A stretch of DNA of 64,000 bases from Pectobacterium carotovorum. GTDB lineage: Bacteria > Pseudomonadota > Gammaproteobacteria > Enterobacterales > Enterobacteriaceae. The notes beneath the pieces were generated by a model, which worked only from the letters and a program-made list of their open reading frames with translations, had not been told where the DNA came from and did not search any database. This document shows, in pieces, positions 28,783 through 41,357 of this stretch (position 1 is its first letter; each line of letters opens with the position of its first letter). Made by a program: the position numbers and the translations under genes. The stretch spans positions 930,001 through 994,000 of the forward strand of contig CP066552.1 in the NCBI GenBank assembly GCA_016415585.1. The letters run 5' to 3'.

Positions 28783-28784
<2 letters not shown>
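28654..28784 (-). promoter_or_regulatory. Leader of CRISPR array 1 with IHF site and flanking inverted repeat
   Basis: The leader holds an IHF consensus match AATCAATAGCTTG (28749-28761) inside arms ACCCTTTTTT (28714-28723) and AAAAAAGGGT (28774-28783). A second stem, CCAACTGCAA with TTGCAGTTGG, surrounds the IHF site. The outer right arm touches the stop codon of cas6f. IHF bending of I-F leaders during spacer integration is established; the array promoter should also lie here. Confidence 0.7.
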
Positions 28785-31299
<2,515 letters not shown>

Positions 31300-31303
<4 letters not shown>

Positions 31304-32634
31304 GCCAGATCCTCTTTCAGTGCGCTTTCCATTTCACGCATCCGGCGCTTGAATAGCGCAGCGGTAGACCATTCGCGGCGTTCGACTTCGCCGAAGATCA
31401 ACGTTTCATGCTTGAGTCGGCGGTTCAGCCAGCGGCCAAAATCGTAGGCCACGGCTTTTTGCCAGTCTCCTGCTTCACGCTCGCGGCGGAAAACCGTATC
31501 TGTTTCTGCACGATAGGGATCGAGCCATAGCTGCTGGGCGCGTTTCAGTTCAGATTCTGCGCTCCAGCCGGAAGGCAGATTTTGCACGCTGGTGACATAA
31601 AAGAAGAGCTGATCGATCAACTGGTCGAGGTAATGCAAGCGCTGTTGACGAATGTCGCGATTGTTTTCCACCTCTTTGACGCTAAGCAGAAAGCGCTGCA
31701 TCTGCGCTAATGTCGCTCGGGTGTGATAGTCCACCTCGCCGCGTGGGCGGAAAATGGATTCATGCTGCTGCGGTGGTTTTTCAACGCTGTTCCACTGCGG
31801 TGGGGCACTGCTGAGCAAATAGGAACGGCCATTACGTGTGACATTCAAAGATGAAATATTTTGCTTATTAGAACCTCCCCTATTCTGTACTGCCAGATTG
31901 GGGTAGCTGATAGATAGCTGTTCGTGCCACTGGTTTGCTTTTTGCGCCTGACGAATCGCTTTTGCCTCATCGCCAAAACGCACGGCATTAATACGCTGAT
32001 GAAGTGCTTGTGCCAGCGACGAGGAGTAAAGTGGGCTGAGCAGATGGTATTCACCGCTTTCGAGTGGGAAATAGATCTGCTTGGCCAACTTATGTGAGCT
32101 GGGCTGTCGATCGGTAAAGACCTTCTGAAAGCCTGCCAGCCACAATGCGAACTGTTCGGGGCTTTCTGCCAGCGCTTCCAGTGCGCGGTGGTCACCACGC
32201 TGTAAGGCTACGACCAGCGAATCACCTTCGTGCTCGGTCTGTAACAGCCCAGCAACATCCAATACGGCTGCGTTTCCCACTACATCAATAGCAGGTTGTG
32301 CCAATGTCGCGGTGGAAAGCGTTCTAGCATCTGCTGCCGCTTCAGCGCTAAAGATGCTGCTGCCTTTAGCATCGCTGTGAGTATATTTCAGCGCGTGGGT
32401 GACCAAGCTGATTTGCCCGGCGCGGCTGGCGGCATTGGTTAACCAAGCGCGAACCTCATGTTTTTGCTCGATCTCTCGCCGCTTCTCGGCCAGCTCCAAT
32501 TCCTCTGCGGCTAACGCTTCGCCGCTGAGCGCTGCACATTTCTTCTCTGCCTCTTTATCGAACGCATCCAGCTTGGCCTGCTTTCGATTCGTCACGTAGG
32601 ACACGATGAACTGTGTCAGCCTGTTTTCTGCCAT
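31300..32634 (-). CDS. csy1: CRISPR type I-F Cascade large subunit Csy1/Cas8f
   Basis: A 444-residue Cas8f, responsible for PAM recognition in the Csy complex. The start at [14 protein letters not shown] (32634) is supported by AGGAGG directly upstream; the frame continues to 32661, where it overlaps the cas3 stop. Conserved features include the long charged N-terminal helix region and [16 protein letters not shown]. Confidence 0.94.
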
Positions 32635-32657
32635 TCCTCCTCCTATTGTTATTCTTG

Positions 32658-35600
32658 TCACAGTGCAAACACCCCCAGCAGTGGATGCCAGAGCCAGTCT
32701 TTTTCCTCGTCTTCCCGCAGGCGAATTTCGCCGAAGCGGGCGCTAACCCGTTTGAGTTCCCACTGTTTCTCGTCCGCCAGCCGTTGATACAACGCGTGGT
32801 AGTCGGGATCGATCCACGCACAAACGCCTTCTGCCATGTGCAGTGACGTGGGGCGGATAACATCGCTTTGCTTCCACTTGTTGGGGCCGTCGTCCGGAAT
32901 CATGAAAACGGCATCTTCATCGTCGTCGGCGATCCACAGGGTGTACGGTTCATCTTTTGCCGATTGACGAAACGGCGTACGCCGTTGGAGTTCACCGTTC
33001 CAGTGCGGATGTGCGCGCCACCAAAACGCAGCGGGCGGGCGTTTCAGGTCATCGAGCTTTTGATTTTTGAGGCCAAGCAGCGTTTTTCCTAAAACAGCAT
33101 GTTCTAACGCCACCAGTGAAAACGGCTTGGTGAGGGCCGCCGGTTGCACAATACGCGGTGCGGCGTTGAGATGACGGTAGTCCTCCTCCTGCAATAGCTG
33201 ACGAAGGTCATGTGTGGTTAGTGGTTCATCGTTAGATTCAAACCCAGGTTTACAGTACGCGACGTCTTCACCTCTCAGCGCGCGAATATTGTGGCTAAGT
33301 AGGGTGATATTCGGCGTTTTAGGCACATGCTGTTCATCCTGTCGATGGCGTAATATTCGTCCGGCAAGCTGAATAAACGAACGCATTGAGCTGGGCTCGA
33401 CAATCGCCCAGTCGTAATCATGATCTCTACCGACTTCGGCGACCGAGGTCGCTAACACCACAAAGATATGATGCTGCTGCGGCGCGTTTTCTATCGCCTG
33501 ACGAATCTCCGCCACCTGCCACAGCGCATCGGCGTCGTTACGCATCAGTGCGGCATCAAGCCGCTGCTCAATATAGGAACGCATCGCCAGCGGATGTTGG
33601 CTGTGATAAATGCAGTAATGAATACAGGTGTCCGGCGGCGAGGGTATAGCAAGTAGCTGGCGGGCGACGGCAACCAGCGGATTGATATTCGCCATTCTGA
33701 CCAGCCCCAGAGAAACGGCTTTGCCGTTCTTGTGTTTCTGATGGTGCTGTAAGTGCAAATCGCGTAGCAGTGGGTGGATCGCCTGCGCGACGGCCAGATG
33801 CACATCGTCCACATTTTTACTTGGGCTACTAATGGGAACAATCGAAGCCAGCCGAAGCGGAAGTTCATCTTTGGCAAGATTCTTCAGCCGCTGCTGAATG
33901 AAGGCATCGTGCTGGGTCATGAAGTCTTTCACGTCGCCATACTGCTCATGCTGACAATCAAATTCATCAAACCAGCCGCAGCACACGTTCAGCGGCGTAT
34001 TCGGTGTGCCGTAAGCCTGTTGCCAGGCGGCACGGCCATCAAGATAGGCTCCGAACAACGCGCGAATTAACGCGGGTGGCAACGTGGCCGAGGAAAGTAG
34101 AACACGCGATCCCAGCATTCCCGCCCAGTTCACCAGTCGGCAGAGCGCGGGAAGATCTTCCAGTCCAAAATCATCCGGTTCATCTAGCACCAGATCGGAG
34201 GTCAATAGCCGTAGCATCGGGGCAATCTGGTGGCCGCCGCGTAGACTTTCCGTTGCGGGCATCAGGTGATCGATGGTGGTGATCAGCACCGGTGCACTCA
34301 GTAATTGATGCAGGGTGGGGCTACGTTCCAGCCACGTCTTTAACCTGCCATCGTCCAGCGAGCCATCGTAACGAACATACTGATGTTCAGAGAACAGCGG
34401 ATCGGCGGATTCACTACCCGTCTGCGGTGTGTTCTGCTGGCGCGCTTCATTTTCCAACTGCATTTCATGGAGATCTTGTACGGCCTGTGAACCAATCAGC
34501 ACCGCTAAATCGTCTTCATCCAGCTTCAAGCGCTGCCGTAGTGCATCACCGGTTTGTAGCGTCAGCGTGCGTAACCCCAGCGCGACAGAGAAACGACAGC
34601 CGATAGACTCGTCCGACAAGCCATACATAATTCGGGCATTAGCGAAGGTTTTCCCCCGGCCTGTCGAGGCCATGTTGACGCCGAAAAAGCCATGCTGCTT
34701 GCTGGCTTCACGAATGGAACAGGCAAGATCGAATGCGCGATCCTGCCAGCGAAAGCGCGGGTGGGCGCTGCGCTGACGGAATCCTTTGTGGCGAGTAATC
34801 GCGGGTAGCGTTTCGCGCAGGTGTGGCAGGCTGCGTCCCAGCAGCAGAGCATTCTGCCCGACGCCGACGCAGTGTTCATCCAGCCTCTGTTTATATTCCC
34901 CCGTTTTGCGATCGGTGTTAGCCCAGACGGAATAAGCCATATCCTGCCAGCCAACCGTTGCCGCGCCTGCTGAATAATGATGGTCAGCCAGCATGAGTGC
35001 GAGACGAGCCAGATGCACGGTCAACCGTTGATCTAACTGAGCGAAATGCATGAATGAGGGGAGTTTTAGCGCTCGACCCGCAAACTTGTGTGCTTTCTCA
35101 CGCCAGACGCTGCTGCGTAGCGGCGTGCCATGCGGAAACTGCCAGTTTCGCTCAAGATCGGACGGCGTAACATCGGTCTTGCAATGATTGAGTGCATTCC
35201 ATTGTGCCGAGAGATGGCCGGTTAACCATGTCTCTGCATAGTTGAGCTGCGGTTCACTGCTGTTGGGGGCAAGCTCTGTCGATTTGTTAAACACCGGCAG
35301 CCGATGGTGCGACACAATCAGCCAGGCGATAACTTGCGCTAGCGGCGGCAGGGTCAGAAATGGCGTGTCGTTCACTGCTGGCGTATCTTGCTTTAGGCTG
35401 GCAAGTAAAGCGATTTCGGCTTCCGAAGTGATGCTACTGAGCGCGGTTAACCAGCCTTTGTCGTCTTGCTCCCCCACGAAGGCCTGAAACAGCCGCAGCG
35501 ATACCCACTCATGGCGATACGGTTGGCCGCGTGGGCCTGTGCCGCTCAACCCTGACTGGAATAGCGCATTCGCCTTGCCGACATCGTGGAATAACCCGGC

Positions 35601-35954
35601 AATGGCCGCCAGCAGGCTAAACACCTCGGCGCTGTGCCACGGGTTTTCATCTTTCGCGCGCAGAATATCGCGGCTGGTGGTGTTGGTCGGCACGCTCCCT
35701 TGTGCATTAAAACGCCGTAAATTACCGACGATCCACAGCAGTTCAGTATGATTCGCACTGCGAACCCAGTGACAGGCGACGGCCGTATTACGACGTGCTG
35801 TTTTGCGCAGCAGCTTGCGTAGCGTGTTCAGCCCTTCCTGCGTAATAGCGGTTTGCCACGTGCGCTCGCCCTTGCGTTCGGCAAACTGATCCAGTATCCG
35901 GCGAGTTTCGACCAGCGCGCGCTTATTGCATTCTGAAATCAGCAGAATATTCAT
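32658..35954 (-). CDS. cas3: CRISPR type I-F Cas2-Cas3 fusion nuclease-helicase
   Basis: A 1098-residue fusion diagnostic of type I-F. The first 90 or so residues ([20 protein letters not shown] onward) are a Cas2 domain used with Cas1 for spacer integration. An HD nuclease domain follows ([16 protein letters not shown] at 123-124, later LADHHYSAG), then an SF2 helicase with motif [13 protein letters not shown] (429-440), a DEPDD motif II and a late VGRDHDYDW and [11 protein letters not shown] motif VI region. It overlaps cas1 by 4 bp upstream. Full length with no disruption, so interference is predicted functional. Confidence 0.97.
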   Translation of the reverse strand: MNILLISECNKRALVETRRILDQFAERKGERTWQTAITQEGLNTLRKLLRKTARRNTAVACHWVRSANHTELLWIVGNLRRFNAQGSVPTNTTSRDILRAKDENPWHSAEVFSLLAAIAGLFHDVGKANALFQSGLSGTGPRGQPYRHEWVSLRLFQAFVGEQDDKGWLTALSSITSEAEIALLASLKQDTPAVNDTPFLTLPPLAQVIAWLIVSHHRLPVFNKSTELAPNSSEPQLNYAETWLTGHLSAQWNALNHCKTDVTPSDLERNWQFPHGTPLRSSVWREKAHKFAGRALKLPSFMHFAQLDQRLTVHLARLALMLADHHYSAGAATVGWQDMAYSVWANTDRKTGEYKQRLDEHCVGVGQNALLLGRSLPHLRETLPAITRHKGFRQRSAHPRFRWQDRAFDLACSIREASKQHGFFGVNMASTGRGKTFANARIMYGLSDESIGCRFSVALGLRTLTLQTGDALRQRLKLDEDDLAVLIGSQAVQDLHEMQLENEARQQNTPQTGSESADPLFSEHQYVRYDGSLDDGRLKTWLERSPTLHQLLSAPVLITTIDHLMPATESLRGGHQIAPMLRLLTSDLVLDEPDDFGLEDLPALCRLVNWAGMLGSRVLLSSATLPPALIRALFGAYLDGRAAWQQAYGTPNTPLNVCCGWFDEFDCQHEQYGDVKDFMTQHDAFIQQRLKNLAKDELPLRLASIVPISSPSKNVDDVHLAVAQAIHPLLRDLHLQHHQKHKNGKAVSLGLVRMANINPLVAVARQLLAIPSPPDTCIHYCIYHSQHPLAMRSYIEQRLDAALMRNDADALWQVAEIRQAIENAPQQHHIFVVLATSVAEVGRDHDYDWAIVEPSSMRSFIQLAGRILRHRQDEQHVPKTPNITLLSHNIRALRGEDVAYCKPGFESNDEPLTTHDLRQLLQEEDYRHLNAAPRIVQPAALTKPFSLVALEHAVLGKTLLGLKNQKLDDLKRPPAAFWWRAHPHWNGELQRRTPFRQSAKDEPYTLWIADDDEDAVFMIPDDGPNKWKQSDVIRPTSLHMAEGVCAWIDPDYHALYQRLADEKQWELKRVSARFGEIRLREDEEKDWLWHPLLGVFAL

Positions 35955-36931
35955 CGACCCACCTGACTCAGCGTGCTGGCGACATCCTGTAAGCTGCCGA
36001 TCATCACATCCAGCGCCTCGGATTGTTGAAATGCGGTCAGGCAGCGCTGACGAAATTCTTGCTCATCTTCGCCTTCCATCGCGGCAATAAACGCCTGAGG
36101 CAGTACGAGTGCGTCCTTAATTAAATCGGCGACGTCGAATACCAGCCCGCCGCGGCGAGTTTTACCGTGCAACACCGCTAATCCGTGCGGCAGACCCAGC
36201 ACCCATGTCGCGACGGCAGCCAGCCCGTAAGCCAGATAATTACCGTGATCGAGAAAGCGGTTAGCCAGGTCGGTGCCACCGCCGCGTTTGGCACGAGTAA
36301 AATCGCCATAGCTCACGGCATTGGCGGCCAGTTTGTACAGGGCTTTGGTCATCATCGCTTCCTGCACCAGCACGTCATTGCTGGTGCGGCAGTCGGTTAG
36401 CCCTTTTTCATAGCGATCAAGAAGCGCCTGAAGATGGTCGGCCTTAAAGGTAAAGCGGGATTCGCGGGACAGGCGAGAGCCCTGCCAGTGCTGACGAATT
36501 TGTGTTATCCGCACCTGTTGGAAAGCGATGGCGGCGGCCAGTCTTTTCTCATCATCGAACCAAAAGCTGACCCAATCCTGCAAATATTCGGTTGGCCGAT
36601 ATTCGCTCTGCGGCGATAGCCAGGATACTGCCACTTCCGCCTCGTTGGCCGCAAACAGCGGTGTACCGCCGCCGCCACAAAAACCGACCATTACACCTGC
36701 TCTGGCGAATTCACGCATCGCGGCCTGTGTGACGGAGGTGCCGGTCCCCAGCATCACAACGCTGGTATTGGCGATGGGGATATTCCAGTACAGAGACTGG
36801 TTTCCTTCTTCCGTGACATATTCGACACGGCCACCGTTAACGAGAATGCGGCAATGCTGGAGGTAATAAACATTGGCGCGTTTGGAATGAAGAATGGTTT
36901 TTAAGTCCGAAGGGCTAAAGGCGTTATCCAT
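35951..36931 (-). CDS. cas1: CRISPR type I-F integrase Cas1
   Basis: A 326-residue Cas1 that integrates new spacers in complex with Cas2-3. Conserved elements include GTGTSVTQAAMREFARAGV, the metal-site region around EAMMTKALYKLAAN, HGNYLAYGLAA and HGKTRRGGLVFDVADLIKDA. It is the first gene of the leftward cas operon. The operon promoter must lie in the 295-bp gap shared with the leader of array 2. Confidence 0.97.
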   Translation of the reverse strand: MDNAFSPSDLKTILHSKRANVYYLQHCRILVNGGRVEYVTEEGNQSLYWNIPIANTSVVMLGTGTSVTQAAMREFARAGVMVGFCGGGGTPLFAANEAEVAVSWLSPQSEYRPTEYLQDWVSFWFDDEKRLAAAIAFQQVRITQIRQHWQGSRLSRESRFTFKADHLQALLDRYEKGLTDCRTSNDVLVQEAMMTKALYKLAANAVSYGDFTRAKRGGGTDLANRFLDHGNYLAYGLAAVATWVLGLPHGLAVLHGKTRRGGLVFDVADLIKDALVLPQAFIAAMEGEDEQEFRQRCLTAFQQSEALDVMIGSLQDVASTLSQVGR

Positions 36932-37226
36932 AGTGTATTTTCTGCCGCAATCGATAATAGCTGTGACGCCAGCGAAATAAATCGCAAGCTAATTATTTAA
37001 TAAGAAAAAATGTAATCTTCAGAAAACTAACGGAAATCAGACTATCACAGCCGTATATAAAAAATGATGACTGCAAAAAATATTACCGAGACGCAGACCC
37101 TTTTTCTTTGGCCTATTTCACAGGCTTAACAATCAACGAGTTACCGCTGAGCTGAAAAAAAGGGTTTTTGTGGCGAAAACGGCAATTGCTGCTAATAAAA
37201 CAAATCGTTAGAGTGATCTGGCAACG
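36932..37226 (+). promoter_or_regulatory. Bidirectional control region: cas operon promoter and leader of CRISPR array 2
   Basis: This AT-rich gap contains an IHF match AATCAACGAGTTA (37131-37143) between arms ACCCTTTTT (37097-37105) and AAAAAAGGGT (37156-37165). The arms are spaced as in the other two leaders, and the right arm ends 61 bp before the first repeat. It drives array 2 rightward and cas1 leftward. Confidence 0.7.
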
Positions 37227-38454
37227 GTTCACTGCCGTATAGGCAGCTTAGAAAAGTGCGGCACCAAGAATCGTCTGGAACACGCCGTTCACTGCCGTAT
37301 AGGCAGCTTAGAAACGCGACGCAGTTTCAGATATACAGCAGGTCAGGTTCACTGCCGTATAGGCAGCTTAGAAAACAGAACATCCTCATTGTGTGGCTCA
37401 CAAAATGTTCACTGCCGTATAGGCAGCTTAGAAAGATATCCAGAAAGGGGCGCGGTGGTAACGTGAGTTCACTGCCGTATAGGCAGCTTAGAAAAGCGAC
37501 GAGCTGTACGAGTAGAAACCCCTTCCGTTCACTGCCGTATAGGCAGCTTAGAAAATCACCAGCGGACGGCTGGAGTACGACACCAGGTTCACTGCCGTAT
37601 AGGCAGCTTAGAAATCCGGCTGCGCCACCGCCAGCACCGCCACCTAGTTCACTGCCGTATAGGCAGCTTAGAAATCAGATACAACGAAGAAAACATTCAC
37701 AAGCAGGTTCACTGCCGTATAGGCAGCTTAGAAAAGTGCGGACTCGGTAGCGCTGGCAGGTATTAAGTTCACTGCCGTATAGGCAGCTTAGAAAAGGATA
37801 ACTCACATTAAGAGGGATTTAGTGTGGTTCACTGCCGTATAGGCAGCTTAGAAAATCTGCTTTTTAGATTTTGCATGCATTGCTAAGTTCACTGCCGTAT
37901 AGGCAGCTTAGAAAGTCGTGCTCTGCGGGTAAGGTGAAATCAGAAAGTTCACTGCCGGATAGGCAGCTTAGAAATTCTGCCTGTGGATATAGAGCACGCC
38001 ATGGATGTTCACTGCCGTATAGGCAGCTTAGAAAAGCTGCGACATCCTCAATCCACTTAACCTGATGTTCACTGCCGTATAGGCAGCTTAGAAAAGCAAC
38101 GGTTAACGCTGGTACAAACGTGCAGTGTTCACTGCCGTATAGGCAGCTTAGAAAATTTTGTTTCGTCAGAGCCTGGCACAGACGTGGTTCACTGCCGTAT
38201 AGGCAGCTTAGAAATGATTGAGAGCCAGCAGACCTGCGCCCGAGCCGTTCACTGCCGTATAGGCAGCTTAGAAAAATGACTGACGATGAGCGTGTAGCGA
38301 TTATTGGTTCACTGCCGTATAGGCAGCTTAGAAAAAATGGAAATATTGCAGCACACGCTGGGAATTGTTCACTGCCGCATAGGCAGCTTAGAAAGGCGTA
38401 CTGCAATGACTGGCCGGATGGCATTTGTTCACTGCCGCACAGGCAGTTTATCCA
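37227..38454 (+). CRISPR. CRISPR array 2, type I-F, 21 repeats and 20 spacers
   Basis: 28-bp repeats starting GTTCACTGCCGTATAGGCAG begin at 37227 and recur every 60 bp exactly, giving 32-bp spacers throughout. Variants are GCCGGAT at 37947, GCCGCAT at 38367 and the degenerate last repeat at 38427 (GCCGCAC and an altered 3' end), so the leader is on the left and transcription runs rightward. The repeat forms the CTGCC/GGCAG hairpin cut by Cas6f. Confidence 0.98.
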
Positions 38455-38689
38455 CGACCTTAAGCGCTGTTGTCTGGCTATTATCGAGGTAGTACTGCGC
38501 CAGCGCTCACCCCCTTAAATAACGCATATTGATGACCTTATTTCGTAACGTTTTTAAGTAATAAGTTTCTTTTTAAGGGAATGCAAATTGTGTATTGGGT
38601 ATTATTAATATTTAAAAATCATCATTTTTCCGTTAAAGTACCCTTACAGGGAAATAGTTCGTTGACTTAAGTCAAATTCAAGGGAGTGA

Positions 38690-39553
38690 GTGACTGTGAA
38701 ATACGATCCGGTTTTAAAAACGCTTGTGGATGATGACTATCGGTTAGAAGATCATCTTGATTTTAAAAAGCAGCATGCAGATATTAACTATCAGAAATTA
38801 CATGCTCAACTAAATGAAATAAATAACGATAACATTCATGCCATATTGACTGCGCAGGAAGCAACGTATTTTTTAAAGACGTTATGTACACCAAACCCTA
38901 ATGACTCTTGGAAAACAGCGATATTTGGCTGTACCGATCCTACTTCATCGTTTGCTGGGAATATTGCAGAAGCAGTATCTGTGAGCAGAATCGTGATGGA
39001 GATGAAAGGGTTCGGCGTAACGGCAACGGAATATGTCGGGAAGAATGGCAGTAAGTATATAAAATTATCTGGCTATCCGGGGGTAAGAAAGTATTTAGAT
39101 GCCACCCGATATTTAGTCAGTAACCATAAAATACTCGACATAGGGATAGGTACCAAAGGGATTGAAAGTGGTATTGCGGCAGGAGCAAGGTTCTGTATTG
39201 TGTTTTCAGGTGCTTATCGAGCCATTGAGTTGATGTTGAAGGATGAATACGAACTAACCGATTTCTTTGTTAATCTAACAATGGATGCGGCAAAACTAGC
39301 GGTATCTATTGGAGCAGCCTGGGGAGCGAAAACATTAGCTACTACAGCTATGGTCACTGGAGGCAGTGTTGTTCTTATTGCTTGTGGTATATTTATAGTT
39401 GGATTTGCCGTGGGTTTTTCATTATTCTGGTTAGATAATAAATATAAAATAAGTGAAACGATAATAAAAAATTTAAAGTCACATAAAAAACAATATACTC
39501 CATATCATCCTGATCAGTTTTTCCATGCGTGGGGGCGATATAGTCGTGGTTAA
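38690..39553 (+). CDS. DUF4225-like protein, putative membrane-active T6SS toxin
   Basis: A 287-residue protein starting at GTG 38690; a second in-frame GTG at 38696 is better spaced from AAGGGAG. The first 100 residues are hydrophilic. Then come EYVGKNGSKYIKLSGYPGVR and KILDIGIGTKGIESG, and a C-terminal half with two long hydrophobic stretches (about 195-215 and 225-250), a pattern I associate with DUF4225. The end of the gene overlaps the first of four membrane-protein genes, and an hcp gene lies 1.8 kb downstream. These together suggest a pore-forming or membrane-targeting antibacterial effector, which is inference. GC content is well below that of the surrounding chromosome. Confidence 0.5.
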   Translation: MTVKYDPVLKTLVDDDYRLEDHLDFKKQHADINYQKLHAQLNEINNDNIHAILTAQEATYFLKTLCTPNPNDSWKTAIFGCTDPTSSFAGNIAEAVSVSRIVMEMKGFGVTATEYVGKNGSKYIKLSGYPGVRKYLDATRYLVSNHKILDIGIGTKGIESGIAAGARFCIVFSGAYRAIELMLKDEYELTDFFVNLTMDAAKLAVSIGAAWGAKTLATTAMVTGGSVVLIACGIFIVGFAVGFSLFWLDNKYKISETIIKNLKSHKKQYTPYHPDQFFHAWGRYSRG

Positions 39554-39950
39554 GATAAATAGGCCATTTTTTTTCACATATTCAGTTTTTCTTTTTTTTC
39601 TGTCATGTTTTATTAGTTGGTTTTCTTTAAGTGGATATGTGGATTTTTTTCAGTCAAGTGATATAATAATTTTTTCATGGATGCTTGGTCTAATGGTATT
39701 CGGTTCGCCCATAATATTTTATTTTTCTTATTTTGGTTTTTTATCTGCAATAAAAAACAAACCTATTAAAATGAATGGTAAATTATCAAATACATTAATA
39801 ATTGTTTTTATTTTTGGTGTCATAATTAGTTTTATTTCATCTATATATATATCTTATACTCTGAATGAAAAGGGATATACGACCTGCCCTAAAATATCCT
39901 GGATGGATCCCAGTAAATATGTAAAGGATATTGTTATTTGTAAGGAGTAA
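39546..39950 (+). CDS. DUF1240-like membrane protein, tandem copy 1 (candidate immunity protein)
   Basis: A 134-residue protein from the GTG at 39546 (VVKINRPFFFTYSVF), with four hydrophobic helices and the conserved end CPKISWMDPSKYVKDIVICKE. GTG overlaps the 3' end of the putative toxin gene by 8 bp, which couples their translation. A longer frame to ATG 39525 exists inside the toxin gene. It is the most divergent of the four copies at its N-terminus. An immunity role is inferred from the coupling and membrane location. Confidence 0.55.
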   Translation: MVKINRPFFFTYSVFLFFLSCFISWFSLSGYVDFFQSSDIIIFSWMLGLMVFGSPIIFYFSYFGFLSAIKNKPIKMNGKLSNTLIIVFIFGVIISFISSIYISYTLNEKGYTTCPKISWMDPSKYVKDIVICKE

Positions 39951-39994
39951 AGAATGATAAGAGAGTATGTTTTGTATATTTGTGGGAGTTGGTC

Positions 39995-40399
39995 GTGGTT
40001 AAGGTAAATAGACCATTAGCTGGCGCATTTGCAGTTTTTATTTTTCTATTGACATGCTTTACTGGTTGGTTTTCTTTTAATTCATATTTGGATATTTTAC
40101 AGTTAAATGATGTGATAGTGTTTTCATGGAAAGTTGGGTTGATGGTATTTGGTTCTCCTTTACTATTCTATTTTTCATATTTATTTTTTTATTCCGCAAT
40201 AAATAATAAAGTGGCGAAAATTAATAATAAATTTGGAGGGGGGTTATTTATAATAATGATCGTTGGTGCTGTAGTTAGCTCATTCTCATCTTTCTACATG
40301 TCTTATAATTTTAGAGATTATGGTTATGAAATATGCCCTAAAATATCTTGGATGGATCCCAATAAATATGTTAAAGACACCGCTCTTTGTAAAGAGTAA
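39995..40399 (+). CDS. DUF1240-like membrane protein, tandem copy 2 (candidate immunity protein)
   Basis: A 134-residue paralogue (VVKVNRPLAGAFAVFIFLLT at the start, four hydrophobic helices, CPKISWMDPNKYVKDTALCK at the end). The GTG at 39995 follows GGGAG by 6 bp; a TTG at 39980 is an upstream alternative. The unit start lies 449 bp after that of copy 1. Same orientation and likely same transcript as the toxin candidate. Confidence 0.55.
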   Translation: MVKVNRPLAGAFAVFIFLLTCFTGWFSFNSYLDILQLNDVIVFSWKVGLMVFGSPLLFYFSYLFFYSAINNKVAKINNKFGGGLFIIMIVGAVVSSFSSFYMSYNFRDYGYEICPKISWMDPNKYVKDTALCKE

Positions 40400-40446
40400 A
40401 AATAGCATAAGAGTATGCTTTTTCATGTATGGGAGGAGAGCCAGTC

Positions 40447-40851
40447 GTGGTTAAAGTAAACAGACCATTGATTGGTGCGTTTTCTGTTTTTCTTTTATGC
40501 CTTTCCGTCTGGGGAACTTGGTTTTCTTTAAGCGCATATTTATCATTGTTTAAATTAGATGATGTGATTGTTTTTTCATGGAGAGTTGGCCTTGCTATCT
40601 TTGGAATGCCTTTATCATTCTATTTTTCATATGTTTGTTTTTGTTCTGCTATAAAAAATGAGCATGTGAAGATCAATAATAAATTAGGCGAGTGGTTGGT
40701 CAAAATCCTTATCTTTGGTGCTATATTTAGCTTTTTTTCATCAGCGTATATATCATACAGTCTTAGCAATAAGAGTTACAATGTTTGCCCTAAAATATCC
40801 TGGATGGATCCCAATAAATATGTGAAAGACACCGCTCTTTGTAAAGAATAA
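40447..40851 (+). CDS. DUF1240-like membrane protein, tandem copy 3 (candidate immunity protein)
   Basis: A 134-residue paralogue (VVKVNRPLIGAFSVFLLCLS, same helix pattern, same CPKISWMDPNKYVKDTALCK ending as copy 2). GTG at 40447 is preceded by GGGAGGAGAG; the frame extends to 40429. Unit spacing from copy 2 is 452 bp. Differences cluster in the loops and helices rather than in the C-terminal motif, as expected if copies neutralise different toxin variants. Confidence 0.55.
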   Translation: MVKVNRPLIGAFSVFLLCLSVWGTWFSLSAYLSLFKLDDVIVFSWRVGLAIFGMPLSFYFSYVCFCSAIKNEHVKINNKLGEWLVKILIFGAIFSFFSSAYISYSLSNKSYNVCPKISWMDPNKYVKDTALCKE

Positions 40852-40897
40852 AAATTGTATGAGGGAATGCTTTTTCATGCTTGGGGGAGGTACAGCC

Positions 40898-41305
40898 GTG
40901 GTTAAGGTAAACAGGCCATTAGTTGGCGCTTTTGCAGTTTTTCTTTTTTGTATCTCATGTTTTATTAGCTGGATTTCCTTCAATGGATATTTGAGTTTTT
41001 TACAAAAAAGTGATGTGATCATTTTTTCATGGAAACTTGGTTTAATGGTATTTGGATCACCTTTGTTGTTTTATTTTTCATATTTGGCATTTTATTCAGC
41101 TATAAAAAATGAAGTACCTAAAATGAATAATAAACTAGCTAACTCATTAGCTATTGTGGCTATATTTGGTGCGGTTGTTAGTTTTTTTTCATCAATTTAT
41201 ATATCATATAATCTTAATGATCAAGATTATAAAATCTGTCCTAATAACTCATGGATAGCTCCCAGTAAGTATGTGAAAGATATTTCTCTTTGTGATGAAT
41301 GGTGA
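40898..41305 (+). CDS. DUF1240-like membrane protein, tandem copy 4 (candidate immunity protein)
   Basis: A 135-residue paralogue (VVKVNRPLVGAFAVFLFCIS) with four hydrophobic helices. The C-terminal motif has drifted to CPNNSWIAPSKYVKDISLCD. GTG at 40898 is preceded by GGGGGAGG; an ATG at 40859 in frame is the alternative. Unit spacing from copy 3 is 451 bp. It ends directly before a bidirectional stem-loop shared with the convergent hcp gene. Confidence 0.55.
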   Translation: MVKVNRPLVGAFAVFLFCISCFISWISFNGYLSFLQKSDVIIFSWKLGLMVFGSPLLFYFSYLAFYSAIKNEVPKMNNKLANSLAIVAIFGAVVSFFSSIYISYNLNDQDYKICPNNSWIAPSKYVKDISLCDEW

Positions 41306-41342
41306 ATAACAAGCACATCTGATGATAAGGTGTGCTTGTTAT
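41306..41342. terminator. Stem-loop between convergent immunity cluster and hcp
   Basis: ATAACAAGCACA (41306-41317) pairs with TGTGCTTGTTAT (41331-41342), a 12-bp stem with a 13-nt loop, at the meeting point of two convergent units. It is placed to end transcripts from both sides. Confidence 0.65.
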
Positions 41343-41357
41343 CAAAGGTCATAAATT

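Noticed and set aside
37256..38518. Long open frames across CRISPR array 2 (repeating SLPYRQLRK) and its opposite strand
   Set aside because: They are translations of a 60-bp repeat-spacer unit, which is a multiple of three and so keeps frames open. They are not genes.
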